Shown here piece after piece: positions 7,028-16,784 of a DNA stretch of 64,000 bases. The position numbers and the translations under genes are program-made. Origin of the DNA: Labilibaculum sp041595635 (GTDB lineage: Bacteria > Bacteroidota > Bacteroidia > Bacteroidales > Marinifilaceae); contig NZ_JBFHJW010000008.1 in the NCBI RefSeq assembly GCF_041595635.1, forward strand, positions 28,896 through 92,895, in the 5' to 3' direction. The notes under the pieces were generated by a model. The model was not told the DNA's origin. It worked only from the letters and a program-made list of their open reading frames with translations, and did not search any database. Within the stretch, counting starts at the first letter, position 1, and each line of letters starts with the position of its first letter.

Positions 7028-9163
7028 TTATTCCACAAATATACTTTGTCTTACTACTATTGGCTCTCCACTTTCCGAGATCCCTTCCATTCTTAATTCA
7101 TATTCTCCTTTTACATCGCTTGTTGTAAATTGTAAATTACTATTTTGATTTTCGCTTAAGCGGATATTTGGTTCCCATAGTAAATCGGTTCTAAAATCTG
7201 GAATAAATGGGGCGTTTGTTTCGGTTTGTTGAGTCAAATGCCAGTTATCTGTAAACAAAGGCAGATAGTACCTTTCTGTGTTTTTAGGTAGTTTTTCTAT
7301 TTTGCAGTCTTTGTTTTTAGATATGACATGAATGATTCCGTAAAAGTGCGCACTTCCAAAATAGTATTCGAAGGGAACGATTTCAATTTTATCTATTTCC
7401 GAAGGGTTTTTATCCAGAATAATTCTTGGATTACTTATTAGTAAGCCATCGTAAAGTATGAGTGGTGCTTGTTTCATTAGCACAGTTTGCTCTGGACTAA
7501 AAACGTTCATATAAGTTTTCTTGTTACGATATTTTATTTTTACTGGCGAAATAAATTCGTGAAAGTATTCTTCCAGAGAATCCAGACGAATATAGTTGTC
7601 AATTTTTATGGATGAGTAGGCTTTCCCAAAGAAATTACTTGTTGCCCGATGCAGGCTAGAATCTATTGTTTCGGTATATATTTTTTGTTTGTAGATTTCT
7701 CTTATTTTCAGATCTTGATACCGTTTTTTTAGAAACTCAATTTGGTTGGTAGTAAGATCTGATTTTTTCCAGGGAACTGGAGCAAAACCTGTACCCTTAA
7801 ATTTTTCTTTTAATTGAATGGTGCATTCTTCCATATCGTCGTTATTTAACTGAATGGAAATATCATGCAAACCTTTTTGCAAGGGAAGAAGAAAGAAAAA
7901 CTCACCATTTTTGTTTGATTTGATGGTATTTAAATCGGCATATTCACCAATTTTTGATAGAAATACACTTTTGTTGACAATGACTTCTTTGTTTTCCTGA
8001 TTTTTGATTTGACCTTTCAAAACATAGGCTTCTTCTTCGGGATATTGTTCAGAAGTAGCAGGATAACTTGGTTTAGAATGTAGCCACAAGGATTCAAGCT
8101 CTCCTTTTGAGATCCAATTTTGATTCGGGATTTTACCAATTTGATTGAAATAAACATTCATAGAAGCTCCAAAATCAGAATAGAGATTGAAATAGTTAAT
8201 AATAGAAGGTGAAGTTGGAAAAGCTTCCTTTAAACTGATGCTTGCAGAGAGATAAATAGTTTCATTTTCTTTCGTAAAATCATTTTTGTTGAGTTGAATA
8301 TTTACTTTTTCATTGGTAGAAATATGCATGGGTGCACGTTCGAAAAATAAGTTCCTTTTATCTGTAGTGAGATGAACAGCAGATTGAGTTATTATTTTGC
8401 CTTCGGAATTTTTTATGCAAACACTAAAATTCGAAGATTTAATTTCCTTTTTCGGAAGAACAAATTCCCATTTATTTTGGTTGAATTGGAATTTTTGGTC
8501 GATTTCTATACCTTGATTCGATGCAATTTGAAAATGGAGAGGTTCGGTTGCAATCGGTGAATTTTTAGCATTAAAAATACTAAAGCGAATCAGGCGATCC
8601 AGATCTTCTACGCTTGAGTGAATGGAAATAGATTTTTCTTTTTGAACAGAATCAGCAGATAAAAGAATTGGGTTGTTACTATTTTTGAGTGAGAAAAAAG
8701 CATTTGTATTTTTACTATGAAGGTTTCCTTGCAATTTTTCAGATACTACCTGATTATTGAATACAAAAATTGGAGTTACACTGTTAAATTCCGGCGAACA
8801 GGAGTTCATCCAATATGTGTAGGCATTAATTGCATAGTTCCCCGTTGCAAGTTGTTTGCTAATTAAAAAACCACCTTCACCCATTCCGTTTTGTAAAATT
8901 ATTTCGTCCTGTGCCACCGCATAACCCTCTTCATTAATTAGTTCCAGATAGGCAATCTTGCTTAATGAGGATGGTTTTTGTGATACAGAATTGATGCAAT
9001 ACATTTTAAATAAGACTGATTCACCTGCTAAATACGTATTTTTGTGTGTGTGTAAATAAATACGTTCACTTTCGTGAATTCTGTTTTGGGCCGTGGCCGA
9101 TGTACTTAAAAACTGAATGACTGTGAGAAGGAGAATTGTATAGAGAGAAATATTTCTTTTCAT
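7028..9163 (-). CDS. Exported MG2/macroglobulin-like protein of a TonB receptor operon
   Basis: This protein of about 711 residues starts at MKRNISLY (9163), followed by a signal peptide ending in ATAQ. An in-frame ATG at 9178 would overlap the upstream stop. The N-terminal HTHKNTYLAGESVLFKMY is the hallmark of an MG2 (macroglobulin-type) domain. A carboxypeptidase regulatory-like beta-sandwich follows (VLKGQIKNQENKEVIVN, about 390-460), and then a TonB-plug-like stretch (APLILYDGLLISN ... IDKIEIVPF). It lacks the thioester domain of alpha-2-macroglobulins. It is the last gene of a four-gene operon with a TonB receptor and probably works with it at the outer membrane. Substrate unknown. Confidence 0.7.
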   Translation of the reverse strand: MKRNISLYTILLLTVIQFLSTSATAQNRIHESERIYLHTHKNTYLAGESVLFKMYCINSVSQKPSSLSKIAYLELINEEGYAVAQDEIILQNGMGEGGFLISKQLATGNYAINAYTYWMNSCSPEFNSVTPIFVFNNQVVSEKLQGNLHSKNTNAFFSLKNSNNPILLSADSVQKEKSISIHSSVEDLDRLIRFSIFNAKNSPIATEPLHFQIASNQGIEIDQKFQFNQNKWEFVLPKKEIKSSNFSVCIKNSEGKIITQSAVHLTTDKRNLFFERAPMHISTNEKVNIQLNKNDFTKENETIYLSASISLKEAFPTSPSIINYFNLYSDFGASMNVYFNQIGKIPNQNWISKGELESLWLHSKPSYPATSEQYPEEEAYVLKGQIKNQENKEVIVNKSVFLSKIGEYADLNTIKSNKNGEFFFLLPLQKGLHDISIQLNNDDMEECTIQLKEKFKGTGFAPVPWKKSDLTTNQIEFLKKRYQDLKIREIYKQKIYTETIDSSLHRATSNFFGKAYSSIKIDNYIRLDSLEEYFHEFISPVKIKYRNKKTYMNVFSPEQTVLMKQAPLILYDGLLISNPRIILDKNPSEIDKIEIVPFEYYFGSAHFYGIIHVISKNKDCKIEKLPKNTERYYLPLFTDNWHLTQQTETNAPFIPDFRTDLLWEPNIRLSENQNSNLQFTTSDVKGEYELRMEGISESGEPIVVRQSIFVE

Positions 9164-9167
9164 AGCT

Positions 9168-11882
9168 TTAAAATTCAATGTTATAAGTTACTGTTGGAAT
9201 GGTGTTTTCAAACACTGATAATTTGTAGCCAACGATTGACGAATCTTCTGATCTGAAATAAACAGAGTATGCATTGTTGTGGGCGGTAAGGTTATACAAG
9301 CCAAAAATCCATGAGGTGCGATAGGCTCTGTGTTTTTTCAAACTACCTTTTAACAGTAAGGAAATGTCGGTTCTAAAATAGTTGGACAAACGGTAGGCAT
9401 TTCGCTCGGAGTAGTAAATTACGGTAACTCCTTGTAAGTTGTATTTCGCGATAGGATAAGTGGTTGGTTTTCCGGTGTGGAATACTGTATTGCTTGAGAA
9501 TACGAATCGCCTGGAGAGTCGGAAACTGAAAAAAGCCTTGATGTTGTGAGGTTGGTCCGAGGGAGCTTGATACCAGTTGCCGTCGTTTACCGCAAATTCA
9601 CCGCTTTTGTCTTTCGATTTCAGAAAACTCCTTGCGTAACTATAGCTCAGCATTGTATTAAAACGACCTTTGCTTTTCTTCAAATAAAATTCAAGTCCGT
9701 AATTTTTTCCTTTGGCATTTAAAACCTCTGTTTCTAAATGGTCATTCAGATAAAGCTGTGCTCCATCTTTGTAATCTTTAGCGTTCTGAACTTTCTTGTA
9801 ATAGGTTTCCACTGAAAATTCAAAATTAGAATTTGGAATGTTATTGTAGTAGCCTAAGGAAAACTGATCTCCTATTTGTGGTTTTAAATAGCGATCGGAA
9901 AGTTTCCATGTGTCGGTAGGAGAAATAGCTGTGGTATTTGATAATAGATGAATGTATTGACGACTTCGGTTGTAACTCGCTTTAATTGAGCTATTGTTGT
10001 TTAGCACATAACTTAACGAAAGCCGGTACTCAGGTCCGTGGTAAATATTGTTTAAACCCGAGCTTGTAATGGTATCTGTTATGTTATACACGCTTGTCGT
10101 GTCGTTGAGGTATTTTAATTCTGTTTTTTTACCCACATTGGCATAAAAAGAATAACGAATGCCTGCTTCTGCACTAATATGCCCGTTTAGATCATGTTTA
10201 GCGCCTAGGAACAGTGCGGTTTCAAGCGCATTCTCTTCTGGAATATTGCTTGAACTAACCACTGAATTTTCTGAGTTCGGCTGTAAGTCGCCGGGACTAA
10301 TGTTGTAATATTTTAGTTCGGCACCCATATCTACACTTGTGTAAATGCTTTTTTCAAAATTAAAGTGCGATTTAAAACCGGCTTCGTTTACCTGATGTCG
10401 CAATTGAAATGCGTTGCTTTCAATTGCGCTGGAACTGATATCGTATGAGAAATTTGTAAAGTAGGCGCTTAGGTTCATTTTTAACGAATCTGAAAATCGA
10501 TGCCTCCAGTTTAAAGAGCTCACAAAGTTGTTGAACTGGTATATTGTGTCGGAATGCAATTGAAATTCATCTTTACTGTTGTAGTAACTAAGTTCGATCT
10601 GATTCTTCGAATTTGCCTTGTAAAGTATTTTTCCTTGCAGATCTGAGAAATTTGCTTTGGAGTCGCTGAGTTCTTCTGATTTTATTCTATTAAGTATCCA
10701 TTCGGAATAGGTAAAGCGAAAGGAATTTACGATTGAAAGTTTGTTTTTTAGTAGTGGTAAGTTGAGATATGCTTTGGCGGTGATCGGACTAATTCCAACT
10801 TTAGCTTCTACTTGTTTTGCAATGGTATTGTTGGAGTGAATGTCGTAGGTAGAGGAAATTCTCCCCCCAAATTGAACAGGGATACTCGATTTATAGAGAC
10901 TAGCCTCCTGTATCATATCATTATTAAAGGCAGAAAAGAAACCAAAAAAATGGGCAGGATAGTAAATAGGAGCATTGTCTATAAGGATGAGATTTTGATC
11001 GGTGGTGCCTCCGCGAACATTAAAACCGATGCTTCCTTCTCCGGCACTTTCTACACCTGGTAACATGGTGGTACTCTTAATAATATCAGGTTCTCCCAAG
11101 GCAGAAGGCAAAGATTCAATGTCTTTTGTCTGTATGTATTCCAAACCCATTGATGTTCTGTTCACTTTGTCGTTTTTGGCTAAAACCTGCACTTCTTGAA
11201 TGTTCTGAACTTCACTCATTAATTGAACATTAAGGCGACCATCTCCACGCAGGTTAATTTTTCGAGAAGTTGATTTTAAGCCCATATATCTAAAATTTAA
11301 TGTGTAAAAACCGGGCGGCAGTTCCAATTCAAAATATCCATTTTTGTTGGAGGTAACTCCTTTGCTTAAATTGGGAAAATAGATTTCAACACCTTTTAGG
11401 GCCTGTGAACTTTCAAAATGGCTAATGGTTCCAAAAAGTTTTACTTTTTTCTTTCCTAGAGCAGTTCCAATTGCATGAATTTTATATTCTTGTTCCTGCA
11501 TCGCTGATAGACTTATTTCTTTCTCTTCAATATCTATTTCACTTGTGTTCTTAGTTTTTTCCTTTAAACTAAAATCTTGCGTTACATTTTCATATTGGGT
11601 AATGATAATTAAATTTTCTCTTTGGATGAATTGAAGTTGGCTACCTGATAAAATATCAGTCATGATAGTTGAAATTTTTTCATTTGTGTAACTTTTGTTT
11701 AAACTCACCTTTTCGAGCCAGGTTCTTTCAAAAAACAGTTCTATTTGATGCTTTGTTTTCAATTCAGTAGCAAATTCAATAAATGTCATTCCTTTTCGAC
11801 CAATACTGATTTCTTTTTGCCCTATGGAGAAAGATGGAAAAAGAATCAATAGACTAAAAATCAGGAGAAGTGTGCGTTTCAT
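9168..11882 (-). CDS. TonB-dependent receptor with STN and carboxypeptidase-like domains
   Basis: This 904-residue outer-membrane protein has a signal peptide (MKRTLLLIFSLLILFPSFSIG). Residues about 25-95 are an STN-like domain (MTFIEFATELKTK ... LIIITQY). Residues about 147-235 are a carboxypeptidase regulatory-like domain, 240-350 the plug (NVRGGTTDQNLILIDN, FGGRISS), and the rest a 22-strand barrel ending in an aromatic-terminated strand (TVTYNIEF). The STN domain often signals to an anti-sigma factor, but no FecR/sigma pair lies nearby. Pairing with a DUF4249 lipoprotein rather than a SusD protein suggests a non-glycan ligand. It is the third gene of the minus-strand operon. Confidence 0.88.
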   Translation of the reverse strand: MKRTLLLIFSLLILFPSFSIGQKEISIGRKGMTFIEFATELKTKHQIELFFERTWLEKVSLNKSYTNEKISTIMTDILSGSQLQFIQRENLIIITQYENVTQDFSLKEKTKNTSEIDIEEKEISLSAMQEQEYKIHAIGTALGKKKVKLFGTISHFESSQALKGVEIYFPNLSKGVTSNKNGYFELELPPGFYTLNFRYMGLKSTSRKINLRGDGRLNVQLMSEVQNIQEVQVLAKNDKVNRTSMGLEYIQTKDIESLPSALGEPDIIKSTTMLPGVESAGEGSIGFNVRGGTTDQNLILIDNAPIYYPAHFFGFFSAFNNDMIQEASLYKSSIPVQFGGRISSTYDIHSNNTIAKQVEAKVGISPITAKAYLNLPLLKNKLSIVNSFRFTYSEWILNRIKSEELSDSKANFSDLQGKILYKANSKNQIELSYYNSKDEFQLHSDTIYQFNNFVSSLNWRHRFSDSLKMNLSAYFTNFSYDISSSAIESNAFQLRHQVNEAGFKSHFNFEKSIYTSVDMGAELKYYNISPGDLQPNSENSVVSSSNIPEENALETALFLGAKHDLNGHISAEAGIRYSFYANVGKKTELKYLNDTTSVYNITDTITSSGLNNIYHGPEYRLSLSYVLNNNSSIKASYNRSRQYIHLLSNTTAISPTDTWKLSDRYLKPQIGDQFSLGYYNNIPNSNFEFSVETYYKKVQNAKDYKDGAQLYLNDHLETEVLNAKGKNYGLEFYLKKSKGRFNTMLSYSYARSFLKSKDKSGEFAVNDGNWYQAPSDQPHNIKAFFSFRLSRRFVFSSNTVFHTGKPTTYPIAKYNLQGVTVIYYSERNAYRLSNYFRTDISLLLKGSLKKHRAYRTSWIFGLYNLTAHNNAYSVYFRSEDSSIVGYKLSVFENTIPTVTYNIEF

Positions 11883-11891
11883 AGGGGGTAT

Positions 11892-12581
11892 TTATAGATC
11901 GAATTTAGTAAGAATAGGGAGGGCATCTAATGGTGTATGCTTGTTGATCTTTAATTTATGGGTGCGAATAAATCTTCTGATTTCTTTTTTTTGTTGAGGG
12001 AAAAAATTCAGAATATCTTTAGTTTTCTTTATTTTGCTTAATTGTTGTTTTTTTATGATATACATTCGTGAATTATCAACGTATTTGAAGGTTTTTGATG
12101 CATTTTTCGAATTCAACATTCGAGCTTTTGAATGTTTTACTACATATCTTAACGATTCACTGTTAAAAATCTGATAGTAAGCATTTTGTTGTAATTCGTC
12201 ATGTATAAAATTGCCCCTCATAAAATGATAGTTTTGTTCTCTCTCTAACACGGTAAATCCTTCCAGAAAATAGGGGTTAAGCACGATGTTACGGCTTGTG
12301 TTATCTTCGGTTGGAATGGCTATTATAATTTCATCTTTTGTGATGTCGTAGAAGAATTTCTGATTTTTGAAGTCTTTTCCTTTAAATCGTAGATCTCCGT
12401 TAAGTTCTAATTGCGAGAGAAAAAGTTGCTCGCCTTGTGCAATCGAATAGTTCGGAACCCAAAGTTTTCCGTTGATGATGTTTTCAGAATCGGTGGAGAG
12501 TAAGGCCTGAGCATACAGACTGGGACAAAATTCAATCAGTAAAAAAATGCAGACAAATAGAATTTGTAATCTTATTTTCAT
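11892..12581 (-). CDS. Exported protein of unknown function in TonB receptor operon
   Basis: This protein of about 229 residues has a signal peptide, MKIRLQILFVCIFLLIEF, ending near LYAQ. The ATG at 12581 is preferred because an upstream in-frame ATG (12602) would overlap the previous gene and precede the signal. The mature part contains GKLWVPNY and LELNGDLRFKGKDFKN, and a basic C-terminal third (KKQQLSKIKKTKDILNFF). No known family is recognised. Its fixed place between the DUF4249 gene and the TonB receptor suggests an accessory periplasmic or surface protein for the same uptake system. Confidence 0.7.
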   Translation of the reverse strand: MKIRLQILFVCIFLLIEFCPSLYAQALLSTDSENIINGKLWVPNYSIAQGEQLFLSQLELNGDLRFKGKDFKNQKFFYDITKDEIIIAIPTEDNTSRNIVLNPYFLEGFTVLEREQNYHFMRGNFIHDELQQNAYYQIFNSESLRYVVKHSKARMLNSKNASKTFKYVDNSRMYIIKKQQLSKIKKTKDILNFFPQQKKEIRRFIRTHKLKINKHTPLDALPILTKFDL

Positions 12582-12592
12582 AGATAAACAGT

Positions 12593-13717
12593 TTAAGGCC
12601 AAAATGAGGGTTTTGTAGGGGAATATTTTACATTACAATCGTAGCAATACCTATATCGAACAAGAAATATATGAAAATCGTCTTCCCAATAATCTCGTAC
12701 GGTATAATAAGTGCTTGAATCGGGACTTCCCTCCTGCATTCTTAGGGTAATTAGCTCGCATTCTGGAGGGGAATCAGGAAACTCCATTTCAAAGTCGTCG
12801 GTAGAGAAACTAGTATACTTGGTGCTTACACTAGATGCTTCGAAATAGCCAAGAACTAGATTATCGGAGTCGCAAGCGCAAATATTACCTGCGGCATTTG
12901 AAGGGATTACGTCGTATAGACTTCCATTGTTTTGAATTGAGGATTGTATGTTATTCCAAAATTCATATCCAGAAAAATTTATCGAATACAAGGACAGGCG
13001 GATGAAATATTCATAATTTAGTTTCACTTCATCTTCATAGATGCTTGTGGAGGATAGATGTGAAAAACTCTTGGTGCTTAAGTTGGACCCATCATAAATA
13101 AAAACATCATCAGAATAAGCGTAAGGGTAGCATATTTTAGAAGGATTGTCTGTTAATGCTGTGTAAAAGGGAGATTGCCATTCCCAGCTTTCTTGATATT
13201 CCCAACGCAAGTAATTACTCTCATTGGTAGAATCTTGGGCATCCATAAAAATTTCTACCCCATCTTTACTACTGGCATCACTCTGAAGAATACTGCCTTC
13301 TTCTCCGTAAATGGATGTGATAAGAACTGAAGGTTGAATGGTTTCGGGATTCGACTCGTAATGTTCGCCATCACTGGTTTCTATTTCTATCCAATACGAT
13401 TCACCTATTTGACCTTGGAATGACAGATCTTGCGTTTCGTAAACTCCTGGTGATGTTTCTATAAACGTATCTGAATTTCCCCTTCCATCTTTAATGAAAA
13501 TTATGGCGTCGGTTTCGGGATCTAATGTGTCGGCTTCGTATAAATTTACGGTTCTATACAAATTCACTTCGTAGGGACCTGCTTGATTGGTTATTTTTCC
13601 ATCAACCACTAAAATGGATACTTCAGAATCGCTATCCAGGTAAAACTTTTCGGTGCAGGAGTAAAAAATCAGGTTGATGAGTAAAAGGAGAAAAAAAATG
13701 ATTTTTTGTGTGTGCAT
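12593..13717 (-). CDS. DUF4249 outer-membrane lipoprotein
   Basis: This 374-residue lipoprotein has the signal LLLLINLIFYSC with Cys21 as the acylated residue. The N-terminal VVDGKITNQAGPYEVNLYRT is a beta-sandwich repeated in DUF4249 proteins. Further on are ESYWIEIETSDGEHYES, a GYFEASS segment, and a Cys-containing end (CYDCNVKYSPTKPSFWP) that is also typical of the family. DUF4249 proteins accompany TonB receptors in Bacteroidota and may cover the receptor as SusD does, but no ligand is established. It is the first gene of the four-gene operon. Confidence 0.85.
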   Translation of the reverse strand: MHTQKIIFFLLLLINLIFYSCTEKFYLDSDSEVSILVVDGKITNQAGPYEVNLYRTVNLYEADTLDPETDAIIFIKDGRGNSDTFIETSPGVYETQDLSFQGQIGESYWIEIETSDGEHYESNPETIQPSVLITSIYGEEGSILQSDASSKDGVEIFMDAQDSTNESNYLRWEYQESWEWQSPFYTALTDNPSKICYPYAYSDDVFIYDGSNLSTKSFSHLSSTSIYEDEVKLNYEYFIRLSLYSINFSGYEFWNNIQSSIQNNGSLYDVIPSNAAGNICACDSDNLVLGYFEASSVSTKYTSFSTDDFEMEFPDSPPECELITLRMQEGSPDSSTYYTVRDYWEDDFHIFLVRYRYCYDCNVKYSPTKPSFWP

Positions 13718-13800
13718 TTTTGTAGGGTTAGGAAAAAGAGACTTTATGGATTGTGAATATACAAATTAGTCATCATATTAGCTAAAGATGGAGTTTGCTT

Positions 13801-14247
13801 TTAGTTCGGAATTATTTTTACGGTAATTGATGATTTGCCGATTTTCAATACTTCCACAAAAGAATCTTTTGAAATAACTTCTCCAAATTCTGATTTAGCT
13901 CTCCAAGTGGATCCTAACATTTGAACAGAACCTTTTTTCATATTCTGATTAATCTCCTCTGAAACAATGGCTTTTTTACCGATTAAAGCTTGTAGTTCCA
14001 AATAGGATTGCTTTGTTTTATTGGTGGAGGAATTCTTTTGAAACGACTTGAAAAGAAACAAACAAGTTATGATGCTAGCGCTAAAGAAAAGGAATTGTGT
14101 CCAAATAGGAGGTTCTAGAAAACAAAATAGAGCACAACATGAAAATACCAATCCGAAAGAGGCAAATAAAAAGGTCGATTTAAAAATTTCAATAGTAAAA
14201 AGGCCAGTTGATAGCACGAGGAAAATATGCCAAATTTCTATATCCAT
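13801..14247 (-). CDS. NfeD-like membrane protein
   Basis: This 148-residue protein has two or three N-terminal transmembrane helices (about 5-25, 28-45, 50-68) and a C-terminal soluble beta domain of OB type (LIGKKAIVSEEI, LGSTWRAKSEFGEVISKDSFVEVLKI). This is the short NfeD (NfeD1b/YqeZ-associated) layout. NfeD proteins associate with flotillin/stomatin-like SPFH proteins and affect membrane microdomains. No SPFH partner gene is adjacent here. The family call rests on the membrane-plus-OB architecture and the WRA/GE motifs. Confidence 0.75.
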   Translation of the reverse strand: MDIEIWHIFLVLSTGLFTIEIFKSTFLFASFGLVFSCCALFCFLEPPIWTQFLFFSASIITCLFLFKSFQKNSSTNKTKQSYLELQALIGKKAIVSEEINQNMKKGSVQMLGSTWRAKSEFGEVISKDSFVEVLKIGKSSITVKIIPN

Positions 14248-14448
14248 TATTATTTGTTTTTTTAAGGAGGTGTATAAAGTTATGTTATCTGAATTGTAAT
14301 GTCAAGTGTCAAAAGTGTCAAATTTTATGTTTTAAAATAATTGTTCGTATAAAGGACGCTGAAAGGCTATTTTTAGGGGGTATTGGAATTTCCTGGAATT
14401 ATCATTTAAAATCATTCTAAATAATTTTAAAAAAATGAACTTTTTAAT

Positions 14449-14456
14449 TAGGTTTG
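14449..14456 (+). promoter_or_regulatory. Possible -7 box upstream of acyl-CoA dehydrogenase/mevalonate operon
   Basis: TAGGTTTG matches TAnnTTTG and lies 50 bases before the start at 14506. No TTTG box was found at the usual distance upstream, so support is weak. Confidence 0.3.
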
Positions 14457-14505
14457 CCCTCTTAATTACAGACTCGCAAGTCTTAAAATAATTAATCAAG
14501 TAAAA

Positions 14506-15654
14506 ATGATGAATCCATACATTACAGCAGATCACGAAGCAATTCGAAAAAAAGTAAGGAATTTTGCCGAAAAGGAAGTGAAGCCTTTGGCTTTTGAATT
14601 GGATGATAAAGAGAAGTTTAGTTCTCATTTAACCCAACGAATGGGAGAGTTGGGATTATTTGGGATTCATTTGCCGAAAAAGTATGGAGGACAAGCAAAA
14701 GATTATCTTTCTTTATTGATTGCAGTTGAGGAAATTGCCAAAGTAGATGCATCACAGGCGTCGACTCTTGCTGCTCATAATTCATTGGGAATAGGTCCGA
14801 TTTACTATTTTGGCAATGAGGATCAAAAACAAAAATATTTGCCAAAGCTTACTTCTGGAAAACATGTATGGGCATTCGGATTAACTGAAGATAATGCAGG
14901 ATCTGACTCTCGGGGAACAGAATCAGTTGGTATTCTTCAGGGGAACAATTGGGTAATAAATGGGAGTAAAAAGTTCATTTCGAATGCTTCCTCTGATATG
15001 TCTTTAGGGGTAACATTGCAAGTGGTTACTGCCAATGATGATGGAAAAAAAGAATTATCAGCTATCTTAGTAGAACGAAGCGCTTCTGGTTTCTCAGCGG
15101 CATCGTTAAAAGGAAAAATGATGTGGCGAGCCTCTGATACGGCTGAATTGAATTTCGAGAACTGTAAAGTGCCCAAAGAAAATTTATTGGGTAACTTAGG
15201 CGAAGGAGCTAAAATTATGCTTCAAACTTTAGATTCTGGTCGTCTAACCATTGCTGCTATGGGATTGGGTTTGGCTCAGGGAGCCTACGAATTGGCTTTA
15301 GCTTATGCTCAAAAAAGAGAACAATTTGGCAAGGCAATTTCTAAATTTCAAGCCATTGGTTTTAAGTTAGCCGATATGGCTACAAAAATCGAGGCTGCCC
15401 GAAATCTACTTTATCATGCTTGTTGGCTAAAGGATAATGGTCACGCATTTGGAAAAGAAGCAGCGATGGCGAAATTGTACTGTTCCGAAGTAGCTCAGGA
15501 AGTAGCAAATGAGGCAGTGCAAATTCATGGAGCACATGGACTGATTAAGGAATCGGCAGTGGAACGTTTTTATCGCGATCAGCGAATATTACAAATAGGA
15601 GAAGGAACATCTGAGATTCTTAGATTGGTGATTTCTCGATACATAGGTTGTTAG
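14506..15654 (+). CDS. Acyl-CoA dehydrogenase
   Basis: This 382-residue protein is of the usual length for the family. It has the N-terminal helical domain, the FAD/substrate segment WAFGLTEDNAGSDSRG (about 125-140), the middle beta domain with KKFISNAS, and the C-terminal RDQRILQIGEGTSEI. The Glu in EGT is the likely catalytic base. It oxidises an acyl-CoA to the 2-enoyl-CoA, passing electrons to ETF; short-chain or branched-chain substrates are typical of this subfamily. It lies 9 bases upstream of the IPP isomerase gene, so it is probably cotranscribed with the mevalonate genes. Whether it feeds that pathway (for example via leucine breakdown) is inference. Confidence 0.9.
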   Translation: MMNPYITADHEAIRKKVRNFAEKEVKPLAFELDDKEKFSSHLTQRMGELGLFGIHLPKKYGGQAKDYLSLLIAVEEIAKVDASQASTLAAHNSLGIGPIYYFGNEDQKQKYLPKLTSGKHVWAFGLTEDNAGSDSRGTESVGILQGNNWVINGSKKFISNASSDMSLGVTLQVVTANDDGKKELSAILVERSASGFSAASLKGKMMWRASDTAELNFENCKVPKENLLGNLGEGAKIMLQTLDSGRLTIAAMGLGLAQGAYELALAYAQKREQFGKAISKFQAIGFKLADMATKIEAARNLLYHACWLKDNGHAFGKEAAMAKLYCSEVAQEVANEAVQIHGAHGLIKESAVERFYRDQRILQIGEGTSEILRLVISRYIGC

Positions 15655-15663
15655 TTGATAATT

Positions 15664-16659
15664 ATGGCAGACAGAAAAAAAGATCATATTGAATTGGCTT
15701 TTCGCTCGCAAATGAAAAATGCATTGGTGGATGAAAGGTTTTATTACGAACCCTTGCTTAGTGCTCATCCTAAGGAAGAGGATCCGAGTTTTGCTTTTTT
15801 GGGAAAGAGCCTGCAAATGCCAATATGGGTTTCCAGTATGACCGGAGGAACTGAATTGGCGGGTGAAATTAATCGAAACTTGGCTCGTGCCTGTGCCGAA
15901 TTTGGTATGGGAATGGGATTGGGATCTTGTCGCTCTCTTTTGGATAGAGATGCAAATTTTTCTGATTTCGATGTTCGGTCCATTATCGGTGATGATTTGC
16001 CTTTGTATGCCAATTTGGGCATCTGCCAACTCGAAGAACTCATTCAAAGTAAAAAAGTCAGCAAAATTATTCGTTTGGTTGGTCGTTTGCGTGCCGATGG
16101 TTTAATTATTCATATTAATCCTATGCAGGAATGGTTGCAGCCTGAAGGTGACCACATCAGTTTATCACCTTTGGAAAGTTTGGAATACTTGCTTGACGAA
16201 GTAGATTTCCCGATTGTTGTGAAGGAAGTAGGACAGGGAATGGGACCGGAAAGTTTGCGTGCTTTGTTGCACTTGCCGATTCAGGCAATAGAATTTGCAG
16301 CTTTTGGAGGAACTAATTTTGCCAAATTAGAATTGATGCGTCAGGTTGATTCTTCAGTTCAATTGTTTGAGCCCCTGTCGAAAATTGGCCATTCAGCCTA
16401 TGAGATGATAGATTGGGTGAATGAAATTGTTGCCACAGATAAAGAAGTGAAATGCAAGGAAATTATTGTTTCGGGTGGAATTCAAAATTTTCTGGACGGT
16501 TACTATTTAACGGAGAAATCAACTTTGCCAGCTATTTATGGTCAAGCTTCCACTCTTCTAAAATATGCAAAAGAATCCTATGAGGAATTAAAAGGCTATA
16601 TCGAATTGCAAAGGAAAGGTTTTCAACTTGCAAAGAGTTTTTTACACATTAGAAAATAG
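15664..16659 (+). CDS. fni: Isopentenyl-diphosphate delta-isomerase, type 2 (FMN-dependent)
   Basis: The protein is about 331 residues. The ATG at 15664 (MADRKKDHIELAF) is preferred to a TTG 9 bases earlier because family members begin with RKxDHI. It is a TIM-barrel FMN enzyme: PIWVSSMTGGT (FMN-binding strand), INPMQEWLQPEGD (substrate/Mg segment), VVKEVGQGM, and AAFGGTNFAKLE near the phosphate site. It interconverts IPP and DMAPP and is required in organisms that make IPP through mevalonate. It sits between the acyl-CoA dehydrogenase and HMG-CoA reductase genes. The assignment is firm. Confidence 0.93.
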   Translation: MADRKKDHIELAFRSQMKNALVDERFYYEPLLSAHPKEEDPSFAFLGKSLQMPIWVSSMTGGTELAGEINRNLARACAEFGMGMGLGSCRSLLDRDANFSDFDVRSIIGDDLPLYANLGICQLEELIQSKKVSKIIRLVGRLRADGLIIHINPMQEWLQPEGDHISLSPLESLEYLLDEVDFPIVVKEVGQGMGPESLRALLHLPIQAIEFAAFGGTNFAKLELMRQVDSSVQLFEPLSKIGHSAYEMIDWVNEIVATDKEVKCKEIIVSGGIQNFLDGYYLTEKSTLPAIYGQASTLLKYAKESYEELKGYIELQRKGFQLAKSFLHIRK

Positions 16660-16784
16660 GTATTTCACTTAAAAAAGCACTAGTTTTTTGGGACGAGAAT
16701 ATAAAAAATGTAATTTAGGACTCCGAAGTATTTTATTATTTCCGCGTTTGATTTTGAATCGAGCAGGAATCGAAAGGTAAAAAT

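Noticed and set aside
9812..11199. Plus-strand frames opposite the TonB receptor
   Set aside because: Shadows of the receptor gene; composition follows the codon pattern of the opposite strand.
15589..16047. 152-codon minus-strand frame opposite acyl-CoA dehydrogenase and IPP isomerase
   Set aside because: It spans the junction of two confident plus-strand genes and resembles no known protein.
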